DNA from: Gloeomargaritales cyanobacterium VI4D9
Lineage (GTDB): Bacteria > Cyanobacteriota > Cyanobacteriia > Gloeomargaritales > Gloeomargaritaceae
NCBI GenBank assembly: GCA_927797885.1
Contig: OV696605.1
Location: forward strand, 905,157 to 969,156
Direction: 5' to 3'
Length of the DNA: 64,000 bases
The position numbers and the translations under genes are program-made. This document shows, piece by piece, positions 1-9,674 of this stretch (the stretch's first letter is position 1; each line of letters starts with the position of its first letter). The notes below the pieces were generated by a model. It ran no database searches. It was not told the origin of the DNA and worked only from the letters and a program-made list of their open reading frames with translations.

Positions 1-1768
1 AGACTTGCTGAAGCGCAGTACGGATAAGTTCCTTTTCTTCCCGCGGCTTGGGATCAAGATACCCACTGCGCTCGTTGGTCCAGTTCTTTTCTTGAGCGGT
101 TTGCAGTTTCCAACCTTCTTCCGTGTTGCGAATGAACTTGGCGCTCTCCAGTCGCTTCACGGCGGCTTGCACTTCCTTGAGGGGGGTAGCCTTACCGACT
201 TCATCCACTAGCATGGCAGCGATATTCGCCTCGGTGCGAGGCAGGTCACGAATGAATTCCAGGAGGCAAATCACCTTAGCGACCTTCAACGCCCAGCCCT
301 GATCGTCGGGATCGGTCTTGAATCGCTCCGAGATTTGGTAAATGTCCGTGCGTTTCTCGTTGGAAAGATTGCCCTCCACCAACTCGAACACCTTGTCGAG
401 GGTCACCAGTGCTCCAATCGGCTTGTTGGCAAAAGCGGTGCGCTCCGACACCAGCATCTCGTAAGCCTGTTTGATGATCGTGCGATTGCTACCGCCGTAA
501 TGCCGGGGGGCGCCGGGTTGCAGCCGGATACCCGACATGATGCCGATGCACAGGTCAATGTAGTGGGGAGGATAGGGATAGAACTGCACGAAATCCGCCT
601 CGGTAATCTCCGTGCGGCGGGTGGTGCGTTCCAAACGCAGAGCGGCGTTTAGTTGTCCTTCGTTTTTCTTGAACAAATCCCGCAAGCGTGCTTCAGCTTC
701 GGGCTGCTTCGCCAGGACACGCTTGGTGGCGACTTCCCGAATGTCAGACGGAGCCAGATCAACCCGGTAACGGAACCGGTCTTGGAGTTTGGCTAACTCT
801 ACCCTTTTGGAGTCAATGGCGGCGACTACTTCATCCAGCTTTTCCTGGGATGTGACCACAATCCAGCATGGGGCAGTAATCTTTCTCGCTTTGAGCAAGT
901 TTTTGCCAACCTTGCCAAATTCCTCAATGGTCGCCCGCAGGTCCTCAATTTTGTCACCACTCCGAGCCACGTGCTGACCCACTTCGTCAATGATGAACAC
1001 CAGTGCCTTGCCCTGGCGCCTGCGTCCCCAAAGCTCAAAGCAACGCTCGACTATCTTCCGAACACTCAATGTCGTATCTTGATGGCGTAAATTATGACGC
1101 CAGAATTCCGGGGTCGGGTAGGCATTCGGTTCCATCCGATGCAAAATGGTACTGGCATAGGAAATTTTGTGGGAACCAGAGCGGCTAATTTTCCAATCTT
1201 TCCCGAGATACTCACGGCAAATACGCTCAAATTCTTCTAGCTTGCCCTCTCCCTCTAATGTGATTTCCAGTTCAGCGATGTCAAAGTCTTCGGCATAATC
1301 CAGTTCACGCAAAAGGGCTGTATAGATTAATTCGGCAGTTCTTTGCGTTACTTTTCGGGTATCGGTCTCCTTGGCGATCTCAAACAGTATCACTCCCGTA
1401 GGCACTCGTTGGATGTAGTTTTTCAAAAGCGGTTCAAGACGAGGGTCAGCGACTTGAGCCACAAACAAATCAGTAAATTTCTTGCCAAGGATGGTGCGGT
1501 TCTCCAAGGCGTAACCGAGGTTTTTGGCGAATGAGCTTTTGCCAGAACCAAAGAAGCCGGACACCCAAACGCCAATACTTTCGTGGGGATCGGCGGGTGC
1601 CTCGGCGATGGCTTTGAGTAAATCGTGGTACTGCTCACGAATCCTGTCTGTAGCGACGTATTCCGAGATTTCGGCATAAACAGAATGCTCATCCGCTTGA
1701 TCGACTTGGATGACCTCCTCGATCTTGCGGCTCAGGTCACGGGTCAGCAGGTCACGAATGGTATTCAT
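1..1768 (-). CDS. brxC: BrxC, BREX system P-loop ATPase (partial, runs off left edge)
   Basis: BrxC is the large P-loop ATPase of BREX phage-defence systems. I translated the minus strand from the ATG at 1768 and the frame stays open to base 1 (589 codons), so the C-terminal half lies outside the window. The start MNTIRDLLTRDLSRKIEEVI is typical of BrxC. A Walker A motif GFFGSGKSS lies near residue 75 and a Walker B-like stretch VFIIDEVGQ near residue 240. The start is preceded by an AAGGACA ribosome site. It lies about 50 bp downstream of brxB and in the same direction, in the standard BREX order A-B-C. Family assignment is from recognised motifs plus gene order; a PglY-type ATPase is the closest alternative. 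Confidence 0.9.
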   Translation of the reverse strand, partial: MNTIRDLLTRDLSRKIEEVIQVDQADEHSVYAEISEYVATDRIREQYHDLLKAIAEAPADPHESIGVWVSGFFGSGKSSFAKNLGYALENRTILGKKFTDLFVAQVADPRLEPLLKNYIQRVPTGVILFEIAKETDTRKVTQRTAELIYTALLRELDYAEDFDIAELEITLEGEGKLEEFERICREYLGKDWKISRSGSHKISYASTILHRMEPNAYPTPEFWRHNLRHQDTTLSVRKIVERCFELWGRRRQGKALVFIIDEVGQHVARSGDKIEDLRATIEEFGKVGKNLLKARKITAPCWIVVTSQEKLDEVVAAIDSKRVELAKLQDRFRYRVDLAPSDIREVATKRVLAKQPEAEARLRDLFKKNEGQLNAALRLERTTRRTEITEADFVQFYPYPPHYIDLCIGIMSGIRLQPGAPRHYGGSNRTIIKQAYEMLVSERTAFANKPIGALVTLDKVFELVEGNLSNEKRTDIYQISERFKTDPDDQGWALKVAKVICLLEFIRDLPRTEANIAAMLVDEVGKATPLKEVQAAVKRLESAKFIRNTEEGWKLQTAQEKNWTNERSGYLDPKPREEKELIRTALQQV

Positions 1769-1820
1769 GGGGATGTCCTTGTTTAATAAATATTAAACTC
1801 ATTTGATTATTGGAGTCATT

Positions 1821-2420
1821 TCAGCCGTAGATTTTGACCCGGTAATTGCCTAGAGCGTCCCGGTCTTTCAGATCCATGAAGCGTAGCCCTGTCGTGCCTT
1901 CGATGGAGCCGGGATAGCACAGGATGGTGGGTACCTTTGTCTTGCCGTGCAATTTGTCGAGCAACATGGACACCTGAAAAATGCCCGGTGACATCGCTGC
2001 CACCCGAGTTAAAAAGACCACCGAGTTTTCCGGGTTGATCCCTGCGAGCCGGTCAGCCAGAAAGTCCCAGAGCGGTACCCAGACCCTGTTGGACAGATAG
2101 GTCGTCACCTGTTGCTGAGCTTCCAGGTATCCTCGCTCTTTTTCTAGGGCGACCACAGCCTCAAAGCCCTCATCCTCATCCTGTTGGCTAACCTTTGCCA
2201 ATGCCCCCCAGAGCAACTCTGACATCGGGAGCATATGAACCATCTTACCGACCGCTTCCAAGCGAGTAGCGAGCAATTTGGTCTCCTGGCGAAGTTCCCA
2301 CTCATCAGTAGGGTTGTAGCGCAGGATGGCGAAGGGCAAATCGTGATACACGCTGATGCGTGGGGGGTCTGTCTTCAGATCGCTTTCCAGGAGAGCGATA
2401 CTATCTTTGAGCGAGGACAT
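1821..2420 (-). CDS. brxB: BrxB (DUF1788), BREX system
   Basis: This 199-residue protein matches the DUF1788/BrxB family, a conserved small BREX component of unclear biochemical role. It begins MSSLKDSIALLESDL and contains the family's conserved YHDLPFAI and LPTILCYPG-like stretches. I chose the ATG at 2420 because a GAGGAG ribosome site sits about 7 bases upstream; a TTG five codons further up is less likely. The start overlaps the brxA stop by 20 bases, indicating translational coupling. The position between brxA and brxC supports the call. Confidence 0.9.
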   Translation of the reverse strand: MSSLKDSIALLESDLKTDPPRISVYHDLPFAILRYNPTDEWELRQETKLLATRLEAVGKMVHMLPMSELLWGALAKVSQQDEDEGFEAVVALEKERGYLEAQQQVTTYLSNRVWVPLWDFLADRLAGINPENSVVFLTRVAAMSPGIFQVSMLLDKLHGKTKVPTILCYPGSIEGTTGLRFMDLKDRDALGNYRVKIYG

Positions 2421-3240
2421 TGGCGTACTCCTCAAGGGTGTTGGCAGGAAAGGTCAACCGGGTAACACTTCCGGCGGCATGATATTCAAGCAGTCCGTGC
2501 TGGTGGGCTTCAAACAGGAATCGCTCAACCCCTTCCCTCGCAAGAAAAAATAACTTCCAGTCTGGCAATTCTAACAGTTTGGCTCCCGATGGTTGGTGCT
2601 GCTTGAGGTAGAAAACGATGTAGGCAAAGGCTTCTGTGGGCAGAAATGGCGGGGCAATCTTTTTATGCACCGTCCCCTGCAGGATGCCGAAATCCCGTAG
2701 CGTTGCCAGAATGCTGCGGGCAACTCGCAAAAGCGTCGTTTCCGACCAGTTTTTTGTAAGCTTGCCATGCACAAGTTTTTCGAGAGAACTCTGAAACTTC
2801 TGCACGTCAATGTCCACCAGCCCCCGTTCCTGCATGGGTACCACAATCTCAGTCACAGCATCATGGAGCAAGGCATCCGCACAGGTTGCGTGGAAGTAAA
2901 GGATGCGTTCCAAGGCGACGGCAGGAAACTTTCTCTGCACGAGTGACACCAAAGCCTTCGTGACACACTCCTCGGCGAGATACCGCTGGCGGAAGATGGC
3001 TAAGATGTCCTCAACTCGGGAACGGGAAGCCTTGCCAAACAAGTTGTCCCGTCGCATACGTTCAATATTCTCAGCAACGGAGGCATTGGTATCCCAGTGG
3101 AGCAGAAACGTTTTTGTATCTCCAAGTAGCGCTCCTGCCTTGATAATCTTGGACGAGTATGCAAGGGCAGACCAATGCCGCTTTTCGGTGGTCGCTTGCT
3201 TGCCTTGCCCCTTACTCACTGTCGGTGACATCATCAGCAT
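2401..3240 (-). CDS. brxA: BrxA (DUF1819), BREX system
   Basis: The 279-residue product matches DUF1819/BrxA, a helical NusB-like BREX protein. Visible family features are the N-terminal YSSKIIKAGALL segment and the C-terminal EYANVL ending. It is the first gene of the minus-strand brxABC operon and overlaps brxB by 20 bases. The ATG at 3240 is followed by two more in-frame ATGs within four codons, so the exact start is uncertain by a few residues. The upstream 300 bases hold a mobile-element relic and psbT on the other strand, so the operon promoter must lie in that gap. Confidence 0.9.
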   Translation of the reverse strand: MLMMSPTVSKGQGKQATTEKRHWSALAYSSKIIKAGALLGDTKTFLLHWDTNASVAENIERMRRDNLFGKASRSRVEDILAIFRQRYLAEECVTKALVSLVQRKFPAVALERILYFHATCADALLHDAVTEIVVPMQERGLVDIDVQKFQSSLEKLVHGKLTKNWSETTLLRVARSILATLRDFGILQGTVHKKIAPPFLPTEAFAYIVFYLKQHQPSGAKLLELPDWKLFFLAREGVERFLFEAHQHGLLEYHAAGSVTRLTFPANTLEEYANVLAQR

Positions 3241-3281
3241 TGCACTCTCGCTTGTCCGTTGGCACCCCTCATATTAACAAT

Positions 3282-3366
3282 GTGGATATCCCATATTGAC
3301 AAACAGAAATTCCCCAGCACCAAGGACGGGGGGCAACCCGTGTTCTCAATTCAGTTAGGATTGCTA
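3282..3366. mobile_element. MITE family A, decayed copy
   Basis: The right end GTTAGGATTGCTA and a middle resembling ACAAACA...CCAGCACC match the complete copies at 9560 and 59999. The left end is degraded, so its boundary is approximate. It lies between brxA and psbT. Confidence 0.6.
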
Positions 3367-3556
3367 TATTTTTAGAAAAACCATACACTTTCGGTACTTT
3401 GGGGATGGGGACTGTATCCCTGGGCTCTGCGATTCCCATAACTTGCAGAGCATCTGCCGAATTAATGCGCCGTTCTTTTTGCACCTTGTGGGGCAGTTCT
3501 GATGAGATTGGCTCCCCCTGGGCTTAGAATGAAAGCAAATACTGAGCGAGGGTTCT

Positions 3557-3655
3557 ATGGAAGCACTCACCTATACGGTTTTATTGGTCGGAGCGTTGGG
3601 GGTAATTTTTTTCGCCATCTTTTTCCGGGAACCCCCCCGCATTGACAGAAAATAG
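3557..3655 (+). CDS. psbT: Photosystem II protein T (PsbT)
   Basis: This is a 32-residue single-membrane-helix subunit of photosystem II, located at the dimer interface. The translation begins [20 protein letters not shown] and ends [11 protein letters not shown]. The start MEAL.Y and the FFREPPR end are the family signature. The stop codon ends at 3655 and the stop of the opposite-strand manC begins at 3656, so the two genes converge with no spacer. The gene is too short for ordinary ORF cut-offs. Promoter and ribosome site are in the 70 bases upstream (GAGCGAGGG lies near the start). Confidence 0.95.
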   Translation: MEALTYTVLLVGALGVIFFAIFFREPPRIDRK

Positions 3656-4681
3656 TCATAACTTATCCCCGTAGCCCCGTTCCTGGAGTTGCGCCAATAA
3701 TTTTTTGATTTCCTGGGTGCGGTCGGCGGCGGCCACTAGGGTAATTTTGCCATCCCGGACCACGATGACCTGGCTCAAGCCCAAGGTCGCCACCAGTTCG
3801 TCCGGGTCGGTGCTGTAGATATGCACCCCATCGCTTTCCCAGTCCACCCACTGGGCAGGTAGGGGGTTGTGTGCCAGCCGCTCCAAACTCCGCCAGTCCC
3901 CCAAATCATCCCATGCGAAAGTCACGGGCAGTACCAAGGCCCGCTGGGTGTGTTCCATCACCGCATAGTCAAGGCTGATTTTCGGGAGTTGGGCATAGGC
4001 CGCCACCCCGGATTGAGCCAGGCTCGTGGTAATGGCTGGGGCGTATTGGTTCAGTTCTTGCCACATCACCCCCGCCGGGAACAGAAACATCCCACTGTTC
4101 CAGCTATAGCCCCCGCTGGCTAACAACTGCACCGCCTGGGCTAAATCCGGTTTTTCCGTGAACCGCACCACCCGGTATGCCCCGCCGCTGACCGCCTCCC
4201 CCTGCTGGATGTAGCCATAACCCGTAGCCGGATGGGTGGGGGTAATCCCCAAAGTGACAATTCCCTGCATCTGCGCCGCCACCGCTACCGCCTGGGCTAA
4301 GGTTTGCTGAAATTGTCCTGTATCAGGAATCCAGTGATCCGCCGGGAAAATGCCTACAATTACCTCATCTCCGTACTGCTGCAGTAATTTCTGCGTCACC
4401 CAGGCCACCGCCACCGCCGTATCCCGGGGCTGGGGTTCCCCCAAGATGCGCTCCGGGGGCAGATGGGGACAATGCTCCCGCACCAAGGGCACCAAATCCA
4501 TCCGGGTCACTACCCAGACATCCTCCGCCCAATCCGGCAAGCGGGCGACCGTATTTTGTAATAAACTTTTGCCGCTCCCATCCAGGGATAGGAACTGCTT
4601 GGGTTTCGCTAAACGGCTCAAAGGCCAGAACCGCTCCCCTCTGCCCCCCGCCAAAATTACCGGTATGAATGTTGCGTCCAT
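3656..4681 (-). CDS. manC: Mannose-1-phosphate guanylyltransferase
   Basis: This 341-residue enzyme makes GDP-mannose from mannose-1-phosphate and GTP for surface polysaccharides. The N-terminal nucleotidyltransferase signature VILAGGRGERFWPLSR and the PKQFLSL substrate loop are present, followed by FPADHW and FTEKPD. The length corresponds to a single-domain enzyme without the C-terminal phosphomannose isomerase domain found in longer ManC proteins. It is the last gene of a minus-strand run (rnc, hemC, glmU, rsmI, unknown, manC), although the genes need not form one operon. Confidence 0.93.
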   Translation of the reverse strand: MDATFIPVILAGGRGERFWPLSRLAKPKQFLSLDGSGKSLLQNTVARLPDWAEDVWVVTRMDLVPLVREHCPHLPPERILGEPQPRDTAVAVAWVTQKLLQQYGDEVIVGIFPADHWIPDTGQFQQTLAQAVAVAAQMQGIVTLGITPTHPATGYGYIQQGEAVSGGAYRVVRFTEKPDLAQAVQLLASGGYSWNSGMFLFPAGVMWQELNQYAPAITTSLAQSGVAAYAQLPKISLDYAVMEHTQRALVLPVTFAWDDLGDWRSLERLAHNPLPAQWVDWESDGVHIYSTDPDELVATLGLSQVIVVRDGKITLVAAADRTQEIKKLLAQLQERGYGDKL

Positions 4682-4711
4682 CCCGCTCCCCCGATTCGCC
4701 TTTAGCCTAAC

Positions 4712-5470
4712 TCAAATCAGACGAAACCGTTTCAGCACATCCGTCAGTTCCGCATCCAGTTGTTGGGCTAACTCCTGTTCATCCTGGGGCATCAACCGCA
4801 ATTCATCGCTGATGCTAAAGGGAAAAATCGCCTCCTGCGCCTGCGGGGCGGGCAATTCCACCAATTTAATTTGATAGGGCTTTTTGGAAACCAGGGCGTA
4901 GCCTACTTCCAAACACACATTCGGGCTGGGAAACCCCTTGCCCTGGACGCTGGTGATCAAGGTGGTGTCGGCAATCACCATCAGGGCTTGGCGGATCAAC
5001 CGGCGCACATCCGTATCCAGGCGTACCGTGCCATCCGGGAGGCGGTGGGGGCGGGCGATGCGGAGCTTTTGCCCCAGGCGGTAGGTGCTGGCGATCTGCC
5101 CAACGGTCTGCTCAAGCGCCCGGTCAATCTGGGTACTGGCTTGGGGGTATTCGGTTTGGTAGCTGAAAAAAATCACCGGCGGGGAGGCGGGGGGAACTTC
5201 CGCCCGCACCAGATAGACTTCCCGGCTGACCAAATCCATGTTCGCCAACTCATAGGTGCCACTGCCTTCCAGGTAAAGTTCCACCTTTTCCCCGGCTAAA
5301 AAACTGCGAAACCAGGCCGACTGCTGGACAATTTGTGCATCATCTACAAAAAAACCCCGAAAAGCCGCCTTGAGCAAACTCTTTTTACTCAAACGCAAGG
5401 TGGGCGGCAAGGTTTCCACATCCGCCGGGAGCAGGGGGCGATCCAGGTGCCAGGCTTTAATGATTAACAT
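4712..5470 (-). CDS. Unknown protein with TIR-like/nucleotide-binding C-terminal fold
   Basis: I do not recognise the family securely. I take the start as the ATG at 5470 (MLIIKAWHLDRPLLP). An open frame extends 101 codons further upstream, but that part is an antisense shadow of rsmI rich in Pro and Arg. Residues about 125-230 contain VIFFSYQTE, then VIADTTLI and PSPNVCLEVGYAL. This layout (strand, Asp-rich turn, N-V-x-x-E-x-G-Y-A) resembles TIR-like and nucleoside deoxyribosyltransferase-like nucleotide-binding domains. The N-terminal 120 residues show no known motif. It lies between rsmI and manC on the same strand. The fold is an inference from motif spacing. Confidence 0.6.
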   Translation of the reverse strand: MLIIKAWHLDRPLLPADVETLPPTLRLSKKSLLKAAFRGFFVDDAQIVQQSAWFRSFLAGEKVELYLEGSGTYELANMDLVSREVYLVRAEVPPASPPVIFFSYQTEYPQASTQIDRALEQTVGQIASTYRLGQKLRIARPHRLPDGTVRLDTDVRRLIRQALMVIADTTLITSVQGKGFPSPNVCLEVGYALVSKKPYQIKLVELPAPQAQEAIFPFSISDELRLMPQDEQELAQQLDAELTDVLKRFRLI

Positions 5471-5520
5471 AGGAAGCGATGGCGGGGGTGTCCCATAGAT
5501 AGCAGGAACGGGCGCAACCG

Positions 5521-6372
5521 TCAACTCCCTGGGGCTTGGGCGGCGAGGGCAAGTTGGTACAGGGTACGGCGGGGCAAGCCGGTGGTTCGTGCTAATTCTT
5601 GGGCAATTTCCCGACATCCTAGCCCACTGGCCAACAGGCGTTGGATTTCTGGGAGTACCGCTTCGACAGCCAACCCGGGCTGGGGGGTGGCTCCTGCGAC
5701 CAGGACGGTAATTTCTCCTTTGGGGGGCTGGGCGTGAAAATGGCTGTGCGCCTGCCCTAGGGTACCCCGCCAAAATTCCTCATGGAGTTTGGTCAATTCC
5801 CGCGCCACCACACAGGGGCGTGCCTGCCCCAAGACCTGCCCCATATCCCCCAAGCTGGCCGCCAACCGGTGGGGAGCCTCATAAAAAATTAAAGTAGCCG
5901 GGGTGGTTGCAACACTGCGTAATACCTGCTGGCGGGCCGGACTTTTGGGGGGCAAAAAACCCAAAAATAAAAACCGATCCGTCGCCAAACCCCCTGCACA
6001 CAGAGCCGTCAAAGCCGCATTCGCCCCCGGAATCGGGGTCACGGGAATCTGCACCGCCAAACAAGCCTGCACCAAGGCCGTCCCCGGGTCGCTGATCCCC
6101 GGCATCCCCGCATCACAGACCAGGGCAATCTGTTCCCCCCGGTGCAAACGGGTCAACAATTCCCCCTGCCGCTGCCGTTGGTTGTGCTGGTGGTAGCTGA
6201 TTTGGGGCGTGGTAATGCCAAAGTATTGCAACAATTTCCCCGTGTGCCGGGTATCTTCGGCGGCGATCACATCCACTTCCCGCAGTACCCGCACCGCCCG
6301 GAAGGTCATATCCTCCAAATTGCCAATCGGGGTGGCGACCAGATACAACCGCCCCTTAGGGACTGGGTTCAT
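5521..6372 (-). CDS. rsmI: 16S rRNA 2'-O-ribose C1402 methyltransferase RsmI
   Basis: RsmI methylates the 2'-O of C1402 in 16S rRNA using SAM. The 283-residue protein has the tetrapyrrole-methylase-like fold, seen as [54 protein letters not shown] and FYEAPHR. The C-terminal helical segment after VAGA is normal for the family. It overlaps the 3' end of glmU by 17 bases, so the two are probably co-transcribed. Confidence 0.95.
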   Translation of the reverse strand: MNPVPKGRLYLVATPIGNLEDMTFRAVRVLREVDVIAAEDTRHTGKLLQYFGITTPQISYHQHNQRQRQGELLTRLHRGEQIALVCDAGMPGISDPGTALVQACLAVQIPVTPIPGANAALTALCAGGLATDRFLFLGFLPPKSPARQQVLRSVATTPATLIFYEAPHRLAASLGDMGQVLGQARPCVVARELTKLHEEFWRGTLGQAHSHFHAQPPKGEITVLVAGATPQPGLAVEAVLPEIQRLLASGLGCREIAQELARTTGLPRRTLYQLALAAQAPGS

Positions 6373-7735
6373 GTTCCTGATGGCGCAGATAGGGAGGTCG
6401 CCAATGGGGTTTCACCACCTGCCGGGCCCGGGCGATCACCAGGGCATCATTGGGCACGTCCTCGGTAACGACGGAACCAGCGGCTACCGTCACCCCTGTC
6501 CCCAACGTCACCGGTGCTACCAAAACACTATTCGCCCCCAACTTACTGCCCTCCCCAATCACGGTGGGGTGTTTGTCCCGTCCATCAAAATTGGCGGTAA
6601 TCGTGCCCGCCCCCACGTTCACCTGTGCCCCCAGTTGGGCATCCCCCAAATAACTCAAATGTGCCACCCGGGAGTCACTCCCCACCTGGGTTTTTTTAAT
6701 TTCCACAAAATTCCCCACCCGGCAGTGCGCCTCCACTTCCGTCTGCTCCCGGATATGGGCAAAAGGACCCACCTGGCAATTAGATTGCACTGTGCTATTG
6801 GTAATCACAGAATACATAATCCGTACATCATTCCCAATCCGGCTATTTTCCAGCCAACAGCCAGGACCAATATGACTGCCCGTTCCTACCACCGTCCGTC
6901 CCCGCAGGTGCGTCTGGGGTTCCAAAATCACATCTGGAGCCAATTCCACCTCATCGTCCAGGGTGATGCTGAGCGGGTCAATCATCGTCACCCCCCGGCG
7001 CATCCATTCATCCCGCCACCGTTGGTACAGCAGTTGGGTCGCCGTGGCTAATTGCTTGCGGTCATTGATCCCCAAAATTTCCGCCACATCCAGAATGTCC
7101 ACCGCCCGTGCCGGTTTCAGCCATTGCACCGTATCGGTTAGGTAATATTCCTGCTGTTGATTGGCAGTGGTGAGTCGGGGCAGCACCTCCCGCAATTGGA
7201 GCCAGCGGAAGCAATAAATCCCCGCATTCACCCGTTGGTTTTGCCGTTGCGCCGGGGTGCAGTCCCGGTCCTCGATAATCGCACTCACCTGGAATTGCCC
7301 ATCACAGATCACCCGTCCATAGCCCGTCGGGTCGGGCAAAACGGCGGTCAACAGGGTCACCCCGTACTGCCCCTGCTCATGGGTGGCGACCAACTGCGCC
7401 AAGGTATGGGGGCGCAACAGCGGTACATCCCCATTCAGCACCAACAAATCCCCGGTAAAGTCCTGCAAATAGGGAACGAGTTGCTGTACCGCATGACCTG
7501 TGCCCAACAGGGGGGATTGCTCCACAAATTCCACCCCGGAGAGGTGCGCCAACGCCTGCTTTACCTGCGCCGCCCCGTGCCCCACCACCACCAGCAAGCG
7601 TTCCACCGCCAAACCCTGCACACTGCGGATCACCCGCTCCACCATTGGTTTCCCCGCCAAAGGATGCAGTACCTTCGGCAAATCCGACTTCATCCGGGTG
7701 CCCTTACCCGCCGCCAAAACCGCTACCGCAACCAT
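6356..7735 (-). CDS. glmU: Bifunctional GlmU (UDP-GlcNAc synthesis)
   Basis: GlmU acetylates glucosamine-1-phosphate and then uridylylates it to UDP-N-acetylglucosamine, the precursor of peptidoglycan. The 459-residue length is normal. The N-terminal uridyltransferase domain shows [20 protein letters not shown] and [10 protein letters not shown]. The C-terminal left-handed beta-helix shows hexapeptide repeats around [12 protein letters not shown], with the catalytic-region ANSVLVAPV. It precedes rsmI with a short overlap. Confidence 0.97.
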   Translation of the reverse strand: MVAVAVLAAGKGTRMKSDLPKVLHPLAGKPMVERVIRSVQGLAVERLLVVVGHGAAQVKQALAHLSGVEFVEQSPLLGTGHAVQQLVPYLQDFTGDLLVLNGDVPLLRPHTLAQLVATHEQGQYGVTLLTAVLPDPTGYGRVICDGQFQVSAIIEDRDCTPAQRQNQRVNAGIYCFRWLQLREVLPRLTTANQQQEYYLTDTVQWLKPARAVDILDVAEILGINDRKQLATATQLLYQRWRDEWMRRGVTMIDPLSITLDDEVELAPDVILEPQTHLRGRTVVGTGSHIGPGCWLENSRIGNDVRIMYSVITNSTVQSNCQVGPFAHIREQTEVEAHCRVGNFVEIKKTQVGSDSRVAHLSYLGDAQLGAQVNVGAGTITANFDGRDKHPTVIGEGSKLGANSVLVAPVTLGTGVTVAAGSVVTEDVPNDALVIARARQVVKPHWRPPYLRHQEHEPSP

Positions 7736-7799
7736 GATGTTTGCTGTTCAACCCCTGATGACTGTAACGGTTTCCTGGGGTGCCCGGCAAGGGGGTTTG

Positions 7800-8753
7800 T
7801 CAACCCCGCCCCACTTCGGCAAAAATTGCCTGCAAAATCGCCCCTGCCCCTTTGGCTCGTAGCTCCTGCGCCAAGGCTTTTCCCAAATCAACCGCCTGCG
7901 CCGCCTGCGTCACCACCCCCGTTTGGCACCCCGCCACCCGCTGTTGCCCATCCACACTCAACACCGCCCCGGTCAGGGTCAATGCCTGCCCCTGGAACTG
8001 GGAATGCACCCCAATCGGCACCTGACACCCCCCTTCCAACTCCCGCAAAAACGCCCGTTCCGCCTGACAACGTAATGCGGTTTCCGGGTGGTTCAATCCC
8101 TGCAACAACCCCAATACCTGCTCATCCCCCGCCCGGCATTGTACCCCCAACGCCCCCTGCCCCACCGCATACAGGGAAACTTCCGGTTCCAGCACCTCAC
8201 TCACCCGGTCGCCCCAGCCCAGCCGCCGCAGACCCGCCACCGCCAGGATCAACCCGTCGTATTCCCCCGCATCCAACTTGCGTAACCGGGTATTCAGATT
8301 CCCCCGGATGTCCTTAAACGCCAAATCGGGAAAATGATGCCGCAATTGTGCCAAACGCCGTAATGAAGATGTACCAATCACCGTCCCAGGAGGTAATTCA
8401 GCCAAAGGCGTGCCCTGCCAACGGGGGTGCAGTACCAGGGCATCCCGGGGTTCCTCCCGCTCCGTAATCGCCCCCAACGTCAAACCCTCCGGCATTTGGG
8501 TGGGCAAATCCTTGAGGGAATGCACCGCCACATCCACCTCCTGGCGCAGTAACGCCTGTTCCAATTCCTTAGTAAACAAGCCCTTATCGCCGATTTTCGC
8601 CAGCGCCACATCCAGGATTTTGTCCCCCTGGGTGGTCATGGTTACCACCGGAAATTCCTGGTCGGGGTAATGCTTTTGTAATTCTCCCTGCACCCAATGG
8701 GTTTGGACGAGGGCGAGTTGACTTTGGCGGGAACCAATGCGGGTGATACTCAT
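7800..8753 (-). CDS. hemC: Hydroxymethylbilane synthase (porphobilinogen deaminase)
   Basis: HemC polymerises four porphobilinogens into hydroxymethylbilane, feeding haem and chlorophyll synthesis. The protein begins [15 protein letters not shown] and carries the [14 protein letters not shown] and [12 protein letters not shown] blocks. The dipyrromethane-cofactor cysteine is in GGCQVPIG near residue 240. I prefer the ATG at 8753 over a TTG five codons upstream. The length of 317 residues is usual. Confidence 0.96.
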   Translation of the reverse strand: MSITRIGSRQSQLALVQTHWVQGELQKHYPDQEFPVVTMTTQGDKILDVALAKIGDKGLFTKELEQALLRQEVDVAVHSLKDLPTQMPEGLTLGAITEREEPRDALVLHPRWQGTPLAELPPGTVIGTSSLRRLAQLRHHFPDLAFKDIRGNLNTRLRKLDAGEYDGLILAVAGLRRLGWGDRVSEVLEPEVSLYAVGQGALGVQCRAGDEQVLGLLQGLNHPETALRCQAERAFLRELEGGCQVPIGVHSQFQGQALTLTGAVLSVDGQQRVAGCQTGVVTQAAQAVDLGKALAQELRAKGAGAILQAIFAEVGRG

Positions 8754-8812
8754 GGGGCAAGCGGGCAACCAAGGTTTGGGCTGACTCTATAGTGTACTGG
8801 TAAATGGGGGCG

Positions 8813-9511
8813 TTACCCCATATCCCCCACCAACACCCCCCACGCCTGTTGCGCCGCCGCCTGCTGTGCCGCCTTGATGGATTCCCCCTGCCCCACCCCC
8901 AGCAACCGTTTTTGCACATACACCCGTGCCGTAAATCGTTCCGGCGTGCCCGAGAGGGATTCGGTTTGGTAGGTTGGCAGGACTTTGTAATGCTCTTGTG
9001 TCCATTCTTGCAGGGCATTTTTGTAATTCAACCGGGCGGGGTCTTGCAAAACCCGTTGGGCGGACTTGTGCCAGTGGGGATAAAAACAGGGTTGTAATAC
9101 TTTTGTACTGCCCACACTTAGGTAAATCGCCCCCACCACCGCTTCCAAAATATCCGCCAGCCAGATGCCCTGGGGACTGAGACGGGTAGATGCCAGGACA
9201 AAATCCGCCAAACCATAGTCCTCACTGATCTGCCGTAGCAACCGGTTACTCACCAGGACAGAGCGCAGGGCGGTGTAGTCTCCCACCGAGGTTTGGGGGT
9301 AGTGGCGCCAGAGGTAATCCGCCGCTAACAATCGCAGTACGCCATCCCCGACAAATTCCAAGGGTTCGTAATTAGATTGGGGGTCAAAACTGCTGTGGGT
9401 CAGGGCTTGATCCAGCAAGTTCCAATTGATGTTGACCGGCTCGATGCCCAACCGTTGCAGGAGTTTTTGCAGTTCATGGTACCGGCGAGAACCAGGGGGA
9501 ATGCCAGTCAT
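8813..9511 (-). CDS. rnc: Ribonuclease III
   Basis: RNase III cleaves double-stranded RNA in rRNA and mRNA processing. The catalytic signature is YEPLEFVGDGVLRLL, with the second acidic cluster at DILEAVVGAIY. A double-stranded-RNA-binding domain follows (YKNALQEWTQ through AAQQAAAQQAW). The ATG at 9511 gives 232 residues; the frame extends to a TTG at 9541, which is less likely. The upstream region holds a family A MITE within 50 bases of the start, which may affect its promoter. Confidence 0.95.
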   Translation of the reverse strand: MTGIPPGSRRYHELQKLLQRLGIEPVNINWNLLDQALTHSSFDPQSNYEPLEFVGDGVLRLLAADYLWRHYPQTSVGDYTALRSVLVSNRLLRQISEDYGLADFVLASTRLSPQGIWLADILEAVVGAIYLSVGSTKVLQPCFYPHWHKSAQRVLQDPARLNYKNALQEWTQEHYKVLPTYQTESLSGTPERFTARVYVQKRLLGVGQGESIKAAQQAAAQQAWGVLVGDMG

Positions 9512-9559
9512 AGAATGTTTACAATCACCAAACCCAGACAACTTTCAATAGGACACATG

Positions 9560-9674
9560 TAGCAATCCTACTTAATTTACAAACAAAAATTTTCCAGAAC
9601 CATACACCGCAGGTGCTTCTTTCACGGGGGCGGTGCCCCTGCGACCCCTATTCTATTCTCATTTAGACTTGCTA
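9560..9674. mobile_element. MITE family A, complete copy
   Basis: A 115-bp element with terminal inverted repeats TAGCAATCCTA at the left and TAGACTTGCTA at the right. It contains an internal GGGGGCGGTGCCCCTGCGACCCC hairpin-prone core. It is nearly identical to the copy at 59999-60114. The right side is followed by TA, while the left flank reads TG, so the TA target duplication has decayed on one side. The ends match those of the IS630-family element at 54012-55257. Confidence 0.85.

Noticed and set aside
5471-5773. N-terminal extension of the TIR-like gene
   Set aside because: Lies inside rsmI on the same strand in another frame, with no domain character; the internal ATG is better.
7157-8317. 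Long plus-strand open frame (386 codons) opposite glmU and hemC
   Set aside because: Proline/arginine-rich shadow of GC-rich genes on the other strand; the minus-strand frames are clear enzymes.
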